Shown: positions 23,068 to 47,300 of the stretch, in pieces
How positions within the stretch are numbered: the stretch's first letter is position 1
How the letters are laid out: every line of letters starts with the position of its first letter
DNA from: Symbiodinium natans
Lineage: Eukaryota; Sar; Dinophyceae; Suessiales; Symbiodiniaceae
DNA: 64,000 nucleotides
NCBI GenBank assembly: GCA_905221605.1
Contig: CAJNDS010000180.1
Location: 935,001-999,000 of the forward strand
Direction of reading: 5' to 3'
Program-made: the position numbers and the translations under genes
Notes under the pieces: model-generated
The model's database searches: none
What the model was told of the DNA's origin: nothing
Seen by the model: the letters and a program-made list of their open reading frames with translations, nothing else

Positions 23068-23362
23068 GTCAGGAGGGGGGGGGAAACAACAACAACCCCC
23101 AGAAGGGGGGGGGGGTTGTTCTTCAAACAATCCAGAGGGGAGGGGGGGAACAATAACAACCCCCCCCATCCCGTTATCTTCTAACTTCAGAAGGGAGGGG
23201 GGGGGGGGGCTGTTGTTCAACAACAAGTGGGGGGGGGAACACAATCACCCCCCCCCCCCCCGTCCCGCGATCTTCTTCGAACTTCAGTGGGGGGGGGGGG
23301 GGGGGTTGTTGTTCAACAACAAGTGGGGGGGGTGGGGGAACAACAACAACCCCCCCCACCCC
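23068..23362. repeat. G-run/C-run array with TTGTTGTTCAACAACAA cores
   Basis: Alternating runs of 7-15 G and C separated by the short palindrome-like TTGTTGTTCAACAACAAG (twice) and AACAACAACCCCC. It resembles the block at 21770-21910 and may be the other side of one composite island. Confidence 0.88.
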
Positions 23363-23536
23363 GCTATTGACGCGGTATGCTTGTCATACCATCTGGGCTT
23401 CGGTGCAGTGAGTGCTAGGGATTCCCTCTGACGACAATCTAGCCGATGGATTCAGGAGACACGGCACACAGGATGAGTGGACACTTCAGTAGCACTGTCC
23501 AACACTTGGCAGGGTGTCTACATCCGTGCTATGGTG

Positions 23537-23870
23537 CACGGGCACCACCACCACCACCCACCACCCACCACCCACCACCCACCACCCACCACCACCCACC
23601 ACCACCCACCACCACCCACCACCCACCACCACCCACCACCCACCACCCACCACCCACACCCACCACCCACCCCACCACCCACCACCCCCCACCCACCACC
23701 CCACCCACCACCCCCACCACCCACCACCACCCACCACCACACCACCACCACCACCCACCACCCCACACCACCACCACCACCACCACCACCAACAACCAAC
23801 CCCACCACCACACACCCCCCCCCACCACCCCCACCCCCCCCCACCCCCACCCCCACCCCAACAAAAACAA
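23537..23870. repeat. CCA / CCACCCA minisatellite
   Basis: About 330 bp built from CCA and CCCA units, ending in CCCCCAC-rich sequence. It is purine-free on the + strand apart from A. Long His/Pro/Thr and Gly/Trp frames here are repeat artefacts. Confidence 0.96.
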
Positions 23871-24289
23871 AAACCTATACCAAACAGACAACAAACAACA
23901 GAGGCCCACAACCGACCAGCGCTGCTACTCTCTCTAGATCCCAAAACTGGCAGACGTGCAGCCGAAAGCACTTTTGCGTCGAAGCGCATCGCGCGCTCGG
24001 GCTGCACAGTCCGCCCAGAAACACAGCCAGCTGGCACACGATTGGGTTGGCAGTGGAAAGCTGAAAACAAGCGGCCGTTTGTTCATCTCCAGCCAAAATG
24101 GCGGCAACCTGCGACGCTGAAGGCGAGGCAAACAGCGACGAACATCATGGCGTCGAAGCTGAAAGCTGCAAAAATTTGGAGCGACGAATGCTTCTTCGGC
24201 GGTCGTCGCTCCACTTGTCCCTACACACCTGGTACATGTGTTACACAACAACCGAAGAAGAGGAACAAAAGGGTCTCCAATATTTCCTC

Positions 24290-24311
24290 ACGCCGCAGCA
24301 GCAGCAGCAGT

Positions 24312-24348
<37 letters not shown>

Positions 24349-24352
24349 GCGA
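24290..24352. repeat. CAG trinucleotide repeat
   Basis: About 20 CAG-type triplets with TAG and CAA interruptions. It lies in an open + strand frame as Ser/Asn, but no flanking protein motif supports translation. Confidence 0.9.
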
Positions 24353-24399
24353 CAAAGGAAAATGGCAACAGCAGCTATACGTCAGTGCAGCCTGACAAT

Positions 24400-25168
24400 A
24401 TCAGCAAGCAATCCAACACATACCGATACATCTTTCGTGCCAAGCGTCTTGGACCCACAAAGAAATGTCGCAACTCGAGTCTTGAAGCATCACCAGGGAG
24501 CACCACTCCCGTAGCGCTTCAGTTCTTTTTCGAGAAGAAATCAACGCCAAATGAAGGAAAGAGGCCTACAACATACCAGTACCAGCGATCACGCCAAGCA
24601 AGAACACGTCTTTTCGCAAAAATTGCGCGGCACCGCTAGCTTCAGCAGCTTTGCATTCAGTTGCATATGGCTTACAGCACCCGACTCATCTTTCGGTCAG
24701 GTATGAAGCTTGGACTCCTCACAGCGTCGAGACATGCTTGGCACGCCTGGTTGCCATGGTTCCTCATGGTACGGGTATGTGCGCCTGCCCAAAGGGGCTC
24801 GAAGCACCTAAAGTCTGTGGTAGTGCGTGTGCACGTGCCAATTCTTGCAGTCGGTTTCTCCGACACCTTTCTCCGAATTCACAATCTGAAGCTTTCGTTT
24901 ATGGACCGGCTAGTAACATCACTAAGTGCTTCGCCACTCTCGAGTTCTCGAATGTGTCGATAGGGCAGTGCGTTTCAATCTCAAGTTTAAAGACGAACAC
25001 AACAAGAGGCAGCGGCGAGCTCGAATCTGCACAGTCCGACACAGCTCAGGGCTCAGTTTCAGGGCAGCCTGGCACCTCTGGTGCTGCTGGAGCCTCCTGA
25101 CACGCAGGGCCATGTAGGGAGGTTGGAGACGCCGAACATTTCTGGAGTATAGGGGCCGCTTTGAAGTG
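24400..25168. other. Stretch with no assigned gene
   Basis: Short open frames on both strands, none with recognised motifs. One + strand frame near 24880-25100 ends in a Ser/Gly/Ala-rich run but has no family support. Probably the spacer between the galactosylceramidase-like gene with its repeat island and the 3' end of REJ gene A. Confidence 0.35.
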
Positions 25169-37060
<11,892 letters not shown>

Positions 37061-37624
37061 GAAACACTCGGACACTGCAGCTTGATTGCTTCATTGCGCT
37101 TCGCCGCTTCGCGTCCTTAGAAGACACCACAGAAAGGCTGCGGTCCATTTCCTGGCGAGGCCAGCGACCCCGCCACTCATCGGCACCTTGGCCAACAGAC
37201 TCTAAACCCATTTCTGCGTGGAAACTTCGAGTGTCAACTGAGTCTACGACCACCAAGCAAGCATGGAGGCAACAAGGCTGGCGAATGCCCGTGATGCTAC
37301 GATTGCTGCCCAACCGTTGAACAAACCGCGAGAGCCAAATGGGCCAAAACCAGCGACTGTTCAGCGCCAATGCTGCGTGCCCTCCTGATTCACATCATTT
37401 CACAACTGATTCTCTGCAGATCTGCATCTGGCGCCTTTCTTGGAATCACACAAAAATGCTTACATGTAGTGCAGGTTGTGCCTTTACTTTGTTTTTGTTT
37501 TTCAGCTCGCTATTGCCAGCTACTGCCTTTTGCCGGATTCAGACTTACGGATCGAAGATTCTTGAGCAGACGTCTTGGACCCGACAAAGAAACTTGACGT
37601 TAGCTTGAGTTATGGCTTTTCGAG

Positions 37625-37765
37625 TCGAGGCCCCTCCGGCGAAATCATGCTTTCAAGTTGGGCCCGGAAGGCCCAACTGCTTTCAAGTTGGGCCCGAAAA
37701 TTTTTCTCGGGTGAATTCATGGTTTCAAGTTGGGCCCAAGAAATCTCTCCGGTGAAATCATGGTG
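37625..37765. repeat. Short repeat cluster with hairpins
   Basis: TTTCAAGTTGGGCCC occurs three times (about 37648, 37680, 37724), interleaved with three variants of TCCGGCGAAATCATG. Two units can fold: CCCGA-aaatttttc-TCGGG and GGGCC-cggaa-GGCCC. Looks like a small non-autonomous repeat family. Confidence 0.75.
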
Positions 37766-38844
37766 CTGTCACACACTCGGCACAAGACAGCTGGCATTCA
37801 CGTACTTACGGTTAGGAGAATGCAAACTATGGACGTAAGCCATGCTTCCATAACATATGCATATGCGGCATTCGTGTGATGTGTATGCTTCACATGCTTG
37901 ATACCTCTCGCTAGGGCTGGGAAAACTGTGCTCCGGTGAAGGCTCCCCTGTACTAGACAGCAAACTTCTTCACTCTCGATTGCATGCTGTCATCTTAGAG
38001 GCCGGACTAGAAGCGTTGTTTCTAATTTTGTCCGAGGACTCCTGTCTTCCAGGTCCGAGCAGCAGTTTTCTAAATGTTTGCCTTACTCTTCGGCGATCTA
38101 CCGTGTAGCCGAGACACAATACACACGATCGGTGTGCCAGTTGTTTGATGTCCCCACTGATGGGCCAATGCAGCTCTTGGCTACTGGTGATATTTTGCAG
38201 ACGTCAAGAAAAACAGGACTGCTGGCTAGCCAACAAGGGCCAACCCCAGACAGCAAGAACAAAGACGCGATGAAGTGCAGCTGCCGACCCTCGTTTGTGA
38301 CGTTGGACTGTTCCCCCGCGAGCCCTGCATCCCCATGGTCTCGGTGCCGATCTAACTTACCGACGAAATCTCTAAACTCCTCGAACATCCTTGAACCCTC
38401 ACATGCAAGCCCTGCATCAATTGACAACCGGATCGAAACATATCGAAATATGCAGCGTGCTCCCCTTTTTGAATGCAAAGCCGTTGAGGTCGAATTGCTC
38501 CTCAGGCCGAGCTACACCTCAGCCACACTACTTGGAAAGGGAGGGATACTTGGTTTAAGCCTCGGGGTACTTGACCAGTTCTCATTTCGGGACATAGTGC
38601 CAAAGGATACGTCGGCTTTGTGAAGTCTCCCGTATCTAAGGCACCTTGAGGGCACAATGGGCCGATTGATCCCTGAAGACGTTTCAAGCATTCTTAAGGA
38701 CCTTACAAACCAAAGAGGGCACCAAGAAAACGAAACGCCAGGCAAGTCGCTGCATCTGACGTGTGCCAGGCAGGAGCTCATCGAGGAGTTGGGGCGCTCT
38801 CCTCACCTTTACCACGGCGAGCTCTTAGGGCACCAAACAGCACA

Positions 38845-38890
38845 GCATGCATAGCAGCATGCATAGCAGGCATAGCATAGCAGCATGCAG
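38845..38890. repeat. Short AGCATGCATAGC repeat
   Basis: About four imperfect tandem copies of AGCATGCATAGC, with self-complementary GCATGC cores. Confidence 0.85.
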
Positions 38891-39760
38891 TCAGGTCCCC
38901 GGTAACTCATCGCCCAATGTCTAATCAAAGCCTGCTCTCATGCATCCAAGCATCTATGCGGTGAGCCTTATGATGCAGGAAGTGTGCGGTAAACACGACA
39001 TTGCGGAGTCAACAGGTCACCCGGTGGTCAATTGCAGCTGGAGAAGCTTCTCCCGTCTGGCCCATCAATGACGTCATACTCTGCACCTGAGAGAGCAGGG
39101 CACATATGGGCACGTTTTGGTCTTTCGCTTCGGCCTCGGCCGTTCCCGTGGAGACCCATTTCCCCACCGTAACCCCCTGCGTAAACCTCCCCTCGCCTGA
39201 TTCAGTCTGGAGGCTTTTGCAGAGCGGACTTTTTGCTTGGAGAGTGCGCAATAGACAAAAGCTGTGTTGTACAAATGCAAGGACAGGGATCCCTACAGGC
39301 CCCTCTTCACCCACCTTATATTTTGGACCCGCAACCCGGACCATCTCTACGCCCCCAAGGCACTCTATCGGCCAGAGAGAAACCCAGGCCGAAAGCCCCA
39401 GCAAACCCGTGAGTTTCAGTTTTTGAGGGCTGAGGATGTTTGAGGGTTTTCCCGTGACATTCTCGGGACGTGCGTATCGCATGCGAGCGAACATTGAAGA
39501 GGCCTCAATCTTCCTAAATGAACTTTGGCACCTAAAGAGCCACCTCTATCCCCAAGAGCCCCCAAGGACTGCTTAGGGCCGAAGGAAAAATCAAGGCCCG
39601 GCTAGCCTTGAGCCCACCCCCGCTACGCCTTCAGGCACTCCTGGAGGTTGGAGCGGCTGTTGCTTGGGGAGTGGCATCGCCAACCTCGGACTGACAAGTC
39701 TGGCAGAGACTTACAGGCGACTCGAGGGCGAACAGCAAGACCCGGCAAGACCTAGCAAGA

Positions 39761-41384
39761 CTAAGCAGACCTTGTGCTGCCAAGCTGCTGGGATCCCGGC
39801 CTCAGTGTGCTCACCGATGGTGGGACGAGCGGCACGCCTGGACGGTCGCCGCGTGTCATCACTGGTGGAGTCACTGGCTTGTCCAGGACACCGTTCGGCC
39901 GGGGAGGTGGCAGGGGTGCCTGCGTCGGTACGCCTGAAAGCGGTGGTGGTGCCAAGGGGATCCGATGCTCAGCCGGTGCGGGTGGCACGACGGGCTGCCT
40001 TGGCTGGTCTCCATCAGTTCTTGGCGGCCTTGGCGGTGGTGGGGGTTGTGGCGGGCTCATCGACTTGGGAGCCTCGGTCCAGGCACAATTTGCGGCACGA
40101 ACAACAGAGTGCCACGCAAGCGGATACCTAAGAAAACTCTAGACTTGCCTTTCTTAAGATGAGCCAAGGCACTGCTTGAACGAGCGCAAAGCTTGGACGA
40201 TGGGAGAGTTGGTTCCACTCATGTGGATCGAACTCACGGGCAGATGAGGATGGGGGCAAGGTGGGTAAGGGCTGTTGACTTAGTCTGCCACTGCTCCCGC
40301 TGGCTATGCTCGGAGGTCTTGGTGGGGGCAAAGGCAGGGTGCTCTGTGCCGGTGCACGGCGGGGTGGGGGAGGCGGAGGTATGCCTTTGGCCTGTGTTGG
40401 GCTTGGAGGCATGCAGAGTGCGAAGTCGTTGGCCCAATCAGAAAAGGCTTGGTCCACCCGCACGTCAATGCGCTCAGCATTTTCTAGCACAGGTGGCGGC
40501 GGCGGCAGCGAAGGTGTCGCTTCTGTGGTAATTGACCTCTGACTGAGCCTTTGGGACCACGCTGTCGTCGGCGGAGCGATGTCCGGGATCGCATTGCGCT
40601 TTGGAGGTGGCGGGGGTGGTGTCTTGGGCATGGCAGGTGTGTCGGCGATCATGTTTGGCATGCCGGACCCAATAATGTCATTGAGTTCCTGAGCAAAGCT
40701 TTGAAAGTACTCCTCCTTATCGTCAGGTTGTCTGGCTACTGGGATATGTGGCCTCGGCATGCTTGGAGGAGTACTTGCCACAGACTGGCCGAATCCAAAG
40801 GAGGTACCGCGAGGCAACTCCGGCTGAGAAGCAGACTGGGCCACATCCCGTGCCCAATCCCAGAAGTGCTCTTGAGCATCACGCTGGGTGTGAGGACCAG
40901 GCTTCACCTCCTCAACTTGCGGAGACGGCTCACCTTCCCATGCCGGTCTGGGCTCTCTGCGTGGCTCAAAGGCCCGCACCCCCAATTTGGCTGTCTTGAC
41001 AGACTCGGTCATCCATTTGCAGGAGGCCTTTGCATCGATATTCACCTTCAGGTTCACGTTTCCTGCATGTGCCTGCCAAACACATAGGCCAACGACGATG
41101 ACGAAGGCGATGGAAGCGACCGAGGTTCCGACCATCATCCCCACATCTGAAGCCACAAAGGTTGTTGTGGTGGTGGTCGAAGTCATGGATGAGGTGACAG
41201 AGGCCGTACGCGTCGAGCTTGAGGTCGTCGTTGCCAGTGGCACAGGCAAGTAGATGCCAGCATATGCACCGCCCAATGTTGTGGCAACGCAATCAACTGT
41301 GGTAGCTGTGTAGCTGGTAGGGAGGAACCAGGACGTGACACTTGTGGACCATCCTTGCTCTCTATGCATCGCCTCGAGGCGCAC
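39761..41384 (-). CDS. Membrane helix and proline-rich cytoplasmic tail of gene B
   Basis: An open stretch of about 400 codons from 41384, a short intron near 40190-40100, then a second coding piece (SPPQPPPPPRPPRTDGDQP region) ending at 39761. Order: Thr/Ser stalk, one 20-residue helix, a basic juxtamembrane segment, acidic helices (DAQEHFWDWARDVAQSASQ, EEYFQSFAQELNDIIG) and at least four polyproline blocks (PPPPPPKR, PPPPPPRR, LPPPPP, PPPPPRPP). Polyproline blocks commonly bind SH3, WW or profilin-type partners, so a link to the cytoskeleton is plausible but inferred. Confidence 0.7.
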
Positions 41385-44300
41385 ATCATGAATGTCACGA
41401 ATGTGTCAAGAAAAGACCAATGTCGGTCGACACCCCTGCCTGGCCCAGCGGATCCAGCTGCACACAAACTGGCTCGAATACATAGCCCTCCGGCGCCAGC
41501 TCTGGAAGTGCAGGCCTCCAGTGCATGGAAGGCTCAGGGAGGCTCAAGCAAGATTTCGACAGATTCGCATCGCATGCATTTTGCTTCTCTGCCAGCCGAG
41601 TTTCAAGGCTAAAGTCATGGCGATGGGTTCAGCCAGATTTGGCACCGTCACGAGGGTATCGCATTGCTTGAGCTCCAACACTTTGACCGTTGCAGCCGTT
41701 GGAACGTAGCGATTGATACCGATGCCTGAAGCCGAGCTGCTGATATCATTCGAGCTGACATGCTGTGCAAAAATTGCGACAGCTCAGCAGCAACCTTGCA
41801 GCCAGGCGGCTGGAATTCAAATACCCGAATGGGTTGCCTCAGAAACGGCACACATCGCTTTAAATCGAACGGGCTTGGGTTCCACAATGCTTGGGGTGCC
41901 AAATGCTTCTCTGCAAGCATGGCACTTTGCACCCAGTCAGTCTGCTGGACCGCCAGCGTACTGCATCCGCTACTTTGGAGACGTCGTCCAGCAAGGGAGC
42001 CCAAAGAGGCACCAGGTATCTGGCAGGGACTCAGGGCTTTTGCTTGCAGGTTCTGCTTCCAATAGCCTACATGATGCCCAAATCCCCTGGACCTGCAAGC
42101 CATTGCCAGTAATTCCGTTATTCAAAGCCGTGCCGATGTCCTCCTTCTGAACGTTTATTTCCTTCAAAGGGTCACGCTTCGGCAAGGTTTGCACACGCTC
42201 GCGACATCTTGCAGCCAAACTCTTAAACTCATCCAAGTTGCCAAGCCCTTGCCCGTGTCGTCCACGGAGCTCAGCGTAGTTGAGCCGCCCACCGGTGTCG
42301 TCGCCAGGGCCGCGCTACCGAGTTGCGAGGTCTCAGCGTAGACGGCAAATTTTCTTGAAAGACTTGTCCGGTGTCAAGTTGGAGGCAAGGAAAATTGAGA
42401 TGTTGCAAGGACAAGGAGCCATGACTTCAAGCTTTGCAGCGCGGCTGGCCGCCGCAGCTTCTGCTTGCCCTGTCTGCACAGCAGCGTAGCTGTCCCCAAC
42501 AGCGGATATAGAGCTCAGCAACGCGTTGCCGGCAGCCACGTCCACACCTCCCATTCAGGTCCGAGCACTAGCAAAACAAAAGCCATACAAAGAAAAAAGC
42601 AAGCTACCACTCTTCTGATGGAAAGGCCTGCCGAACCCAGTGCTGCCTCGGTTCTCGCGCGCACAGATTCCGGGCATGTAGATTCCGCTTCGCTTTCAAG
42701 CGCTACCAAACAAACCTTTCTTTTGCTCGAGTTGCTTCCAGCACGTTGGTAAGAGCATCTGACGCTTGATCAGCTGATGAAGCATCCGCAGTCGCACTGC
42801 CATTGGTCGCCGCCGCCTTTAGGACTTCGGTCACCACGCTGCCAAACTTCTGCAGGCCTCGCATGCTCGTTCATACTGGATTCGAGGGGCAGTTTTGGGA
42901 ATGTCAGTAAGGACTCGAGACAGCTGCCTGACAGTGCCTCAGCCAGAGAGGCCTCTGAGTCTTTGGAGCTGCTTCCGAGGCCCCTGCTTCCTGCGTCTGT
43001 CTCCACAACGTCAGATGCGGCTTTCAGCGCCTCTGCGTGTTTAAACACAACAAAAATGATATGTGGTTGCGACGCAGCGCGGCAAGAGGTATTTCTCTGC
43101 GCTAGTCGACTCCGTCATCTTCCGTCATTGTTCACAAAAGTTCTTCACAAGTTTTACTAACGTCACCCTCTTGTGTGTCGGACTGTCGCCTCGAACTTCT
43201 TTGCGGTGGCTGCTGCCTGACCGGCTGTGTCATTGGATGCCTTAGCAGCACTCCCTGCGAGCATCCTGGGGCGCTTCTTACACATCGCTTCCACATCGCT
43301 TACACATCCTTTAGCGCCATCACCCTCCAAGTCTAAGTCGGAATCCAAGCAACCACTGGAACTGAGTTCAGAGAGTCCAGCATGCCCAAGATCACTGCCG
43401 GATCTGCACTTTCCATTGCCGCATCTAGCGCCGCACTTGCTTCTTCCGCACTGAGGCCACCTGTCGTATGATTTGCTCTACCATTTGCTGTGTCTGAGCA
43501 CATCTCCGCACCTGCCGGAACTTCCACCACCGGGCCAGGCGCATAGGCGACCGCGATTGCTCCTGCGACTGCAACGACGGAGCAGCATGGGGCTCTGCGG
43601 AGAAAGCCCTGTGAGCTTGAGCCTTTGCATGCTGCATGCTTCTACAAGCCCCTCTGCTCAATCCTAAAGGGTCTCTGGCAACGGCTGCAGTGAAGTAAGT
43701 ACCTGCGGCCACCTGCGCGCCAAGAGCATGGCTGCCCACACTTAGATGTTCTCACACAAGATTTCGATAGATTTCGTCAAGCAGCAGAAACTTCCCATCG
43801 GCTAGCGTTCGCCGACACGTTCCTCAAGAAAGTTCCGCCCAGCTTGGTCCAATAGTTTGGGCTGGAAGTGTCCGTGAAATCCTGGCTGCGCACAAGAAGG
43901 ACCCTTCCACTTTCTGCTGTCGGACATGGGTGCTAGTCTGATTTGCATCTGAGATTCCACTGATGGATGTGCGAATGTTCCATTGACTGTGATGCCTGCA
44001 CAACTTTCGCACATTCGAACGTGTCTATCACTGACAGTTGAGGAAAGTTGAACTCAAGTCAAAACCCAGAATGGCTTACAGGCTTCCACTGTTCTGCGAA
44101 CTAGCTTCGCTCCTTAAAACCACAAAGCGACGTTGCGAAATCAAGCATACAAGTTAAGTTAACCGATTGATTGCTCACACATCCTTCTAATTTACGCGCA
44201 CATGGCGCCCCAGGCCCATGCGAGTCACGGAAACATCTGCTAAGTCAACGCTCTCCAAGAAGGGCCGCGGCATGGACACATCGACTCGGCGAAACATTGC

Positions 44301-47300
44301 CTCCAGAACCATCAGAGAAGATTGTGTCATTCCTCGGTGTGCTGGCGTGCCATGCCAAACTGTCGGCTATATTTGCTGGATAAAACAAACTGCACTCCTG
44401 AAAAGTTTAATTTGCTTAAAACAGGACATGTTTGAACGCGGCCGACAGAACTGCCCACGCCCAACCAATGTGTTTGAGAGGGCGGTGTAGCATGCTGCTT
44501 AGCTGCTGCTCGGACGGGAATATGTAGAAGGCGAATGTGTTCTGCTCCAACGCCTCATCCACCCAACTTGTTGTTCCTGAAAATGCAGTGGTGACGGCGA
44601 GGCCAGACTGCGGCGTCATGGTCACGATGCCGTCCATTGGTGGCGCATCGGCAACAAACCTCGTAGGGCAAGCACTCATCACGAGAAGAACAAAAACAAC
44701 ACAGCAACAGACAATCACCCAGAGCGGTGGGATGTCCTGCCCCCCCCCCCCCCCACTGAGAGTACGCTTTCGCAGCACCCATGGCACGGAAACATCACAC
44801 GCAGTAGGAACCGCATGGAACCGCCCCCATTGAAGACATGAAGAATCCCTCCGAGAGCCGAGGAGCAGATCAGACTTTGCAACTTTCGCACCCAGGCTCT
44901 CCGCTACATCAATATCTGCAGGCGCTGCCAGCTTGAGAGCTGCCAAAGCATCCTTAAGTCACGCCAAGCGTGATGTTTCAACCTTTCGCCCGTGATTTCA
45001 CCTTTGATTTTCGAGTGCGGCGACCCCGCGCAGAGTCCACCTTTCTTTCAGCTCACTCGCAGCTGAGTTGCTGGGTCGCTCGTCTGTATAAGGGCATATT
45101 CATATCGTTGGCCTTTGCGATCAACGACACGAATGGTCCGCAAAACCACAGCGATGAGCGCCGAGCACCATATCATCAGCATTTAACAGCTAGATTAAGG
45201 GTTTTGTTTCAATCCCTTGTGCTCCCACGCACAGTACTATGAGTACTATGTCAATGTGAGTTCATAAGCATTGCGCAGCTAAGGCACCCTTCACAAGGTC
45301 TTGCCCACGGAAATCGCTTGTGCTCAAAGTCAGCCGGCCACCATCTGGCAGGAGCTCCGTCTCCAAAAAGGCGACGATGCGCGACGGGATTCGAGCTTCC
45401 TCAGAGGTTAAGCCAATCCACGCTTCAAGCTCATCTCAAATGCCAAAGCAGTGTCTTTCGGAGGCAGGCGTTCGGACATGAGAGCTCTTTGGTTAAGGTG
45501 TGGATCGGGGTCTGGGCTTGAGTAACACATGTCAGGGGTCACAGTTTTCACCTAACAGGCTTTGGCTGCGCTCGACATGACAACTCACGCTCACCTAGGG
45601 CACATTTCCGGTGCGCTTCGCGCATCAGATTCTAGATGATGTTAGGATCTGCATGTCATGGTGTCCGAGATGCAGCTCCTGCCTTTGTCTCTGTTGTTTG
45701 TACCTTCCAGGGTAAGATACCAGTGAGCGCCTGGCAAAAATGACCGAAAGCAGCGTTGTCTTGTGATCTGCGAATTCCTTCCAGAGCCTTCTTGGGCGAG
45801 AGAGTGCTTCCATGTTTTGGGCTTGCGCGCGAGGACAATTGGGCAGTCCAAAGGGTCGACGTCTTTGATTTCCCTGAGTGTACAGGGTGCTTCTTGCTGT
45901 TAAAAACCTCGGACCCTTAAGCGGAGTGAGGGCACAGCTTCCATGGCATTGCCAGCTTGAAGGTGCTGACTTCTTTTGCCACTTGCAAGGCTTGTCTCAT
46001 GCTCGGAGAAATTCTTACCTTAAGGTCGCATGTGATCATTGGGACCATTGGGCAATGGCATGTAATGGCGTATTTGTGAGAGATTCCGCGACGAAATCCC
46101 TTGGCCTGAGCCTTAAGCGAACCCGTCACACACAGTTTTCGCCTTGCACTTCAAATCTCCACTGCGGCAGCCCACCAGAGTGGGTCTGACAGCGCCCAGA
46201 GTTTGAGAACTGTTTGAGAACTTATGACTGGAGCTCAATGAGCTCAGCGGCCACCAATGCCAAGGTCCAGCCGCAGGACTCCGGTGGGCTACAGCCTTTG
46301 GCATCTGCACGTGAAGGCAAGCGAGGACTACAAGTACTATTGTGGCAATGCATGTGGTGCTACAACTGCACGCCAAGCGGCCTTCTATGCCGGAAACTGT
46401 CGCTGTGGCCGGGCCCATCAAGTAGCCAGTCTGTGTCGACACCGCCTGGCCGCAAGGCGGATTCTTTCACAGCGTTAGCTAACTACATTCACTACATTCC
46501 ATACAGATTTCGAACCCAGCCTGCTCGAGTGACCATGGGACATTAAAGTCCGTGCGTGGCAAGGACGGCGTGGCCTTGCACTTGTCGCGGCTGTCACAGC
46601 CACGACGTGCCCGAACAGAACAAATGCCAGGAACTAACCAGCTGGTACCAAGGCAGAGTGCAATTGGTGCTAATTCTGGCTTAGATGCTGTCGAGCTTGT
46701 CGTCGTGTATGTCCTTAGCGACACAAAAGAACAGGTTCGGACAGCTACCCGACACAAGTTTGCGAAAGCTGCGGTGTCAGCGGTGTCGCCCGAACCCTTT
46801 GGAGAGCCGTTGCTCAGTCTCCCTCAGCAATGCAGCTTGTGATGCCAAGCTTCGTGGCAGTGCTTGAGGTGCTTGTCACGCTAGTGCTTGTGGTTGATGA
46901 TTGCGTCGCTGTTGTCGATGTGGTGCCTCAGCAAAGCAGCCAAGGAGATGCACGCAATGCCACCCTGCAAGCATGGGCGATAGCGGCGATAGCCCAAAAG
47001 CCTAGAGGGGACCATTGATCCGTTACTTGATTTGGCCTCACTTGCCCCTCTTGACCCTCTGGACCGCTGACTGTTCTTAACATCTTGCCACAACTGCAAG
47101 TCCGGATCACGCGCCTCCACTGTGACGTCAAAGGGGGGGAGGGGGCAGGTGGGGGAGGGGGGTGGGGGGTCGACTTGCCCTTGCAACGACCGAAGTCACG
47201 AAGCCTACAATGTGGAATTGTTCGTCAATACGGGAAGGCGGGAAGGGAGGGGGGCGCGTGGGAGTGAGCAAGTGATGCGGGGCAGGTGGGGCAAACCAAG

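Larger units (their letters stand above)
37400..39760. other. Spacer between REJ genes A and B
   Basis: No gene is firmly supported. It holds a small hairpin-repeat cluster (37625-37765), a short AGCATGCATAGC repeat (about 38845-38890) and one + strand open frame of 181 codons (38078-38623) without recognised motifs. Confidence 0.4.

Noticed and set aside
23477-24395. His/Pro/Thr and Gly/Trp open frames of up to 290 codons
   Set aside because: Translations of the CCA minisatellite and CAG repeat, without any flanking domain.
38078-38623. 181-codon + strand open frame between the REJ genes
   Set aside because: It looks moderately protein-like, but no motif is recognised, the antisense frame is also open over 126 codons, and it would be the only + strand gene. 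Kept out of the CDS list.
46257-46478. Cys-rich + strand frame resembling a WSC-type domain
   Set aside because: Cysteine spacing does not fit, and it is antisense to the span of REJ gene B.
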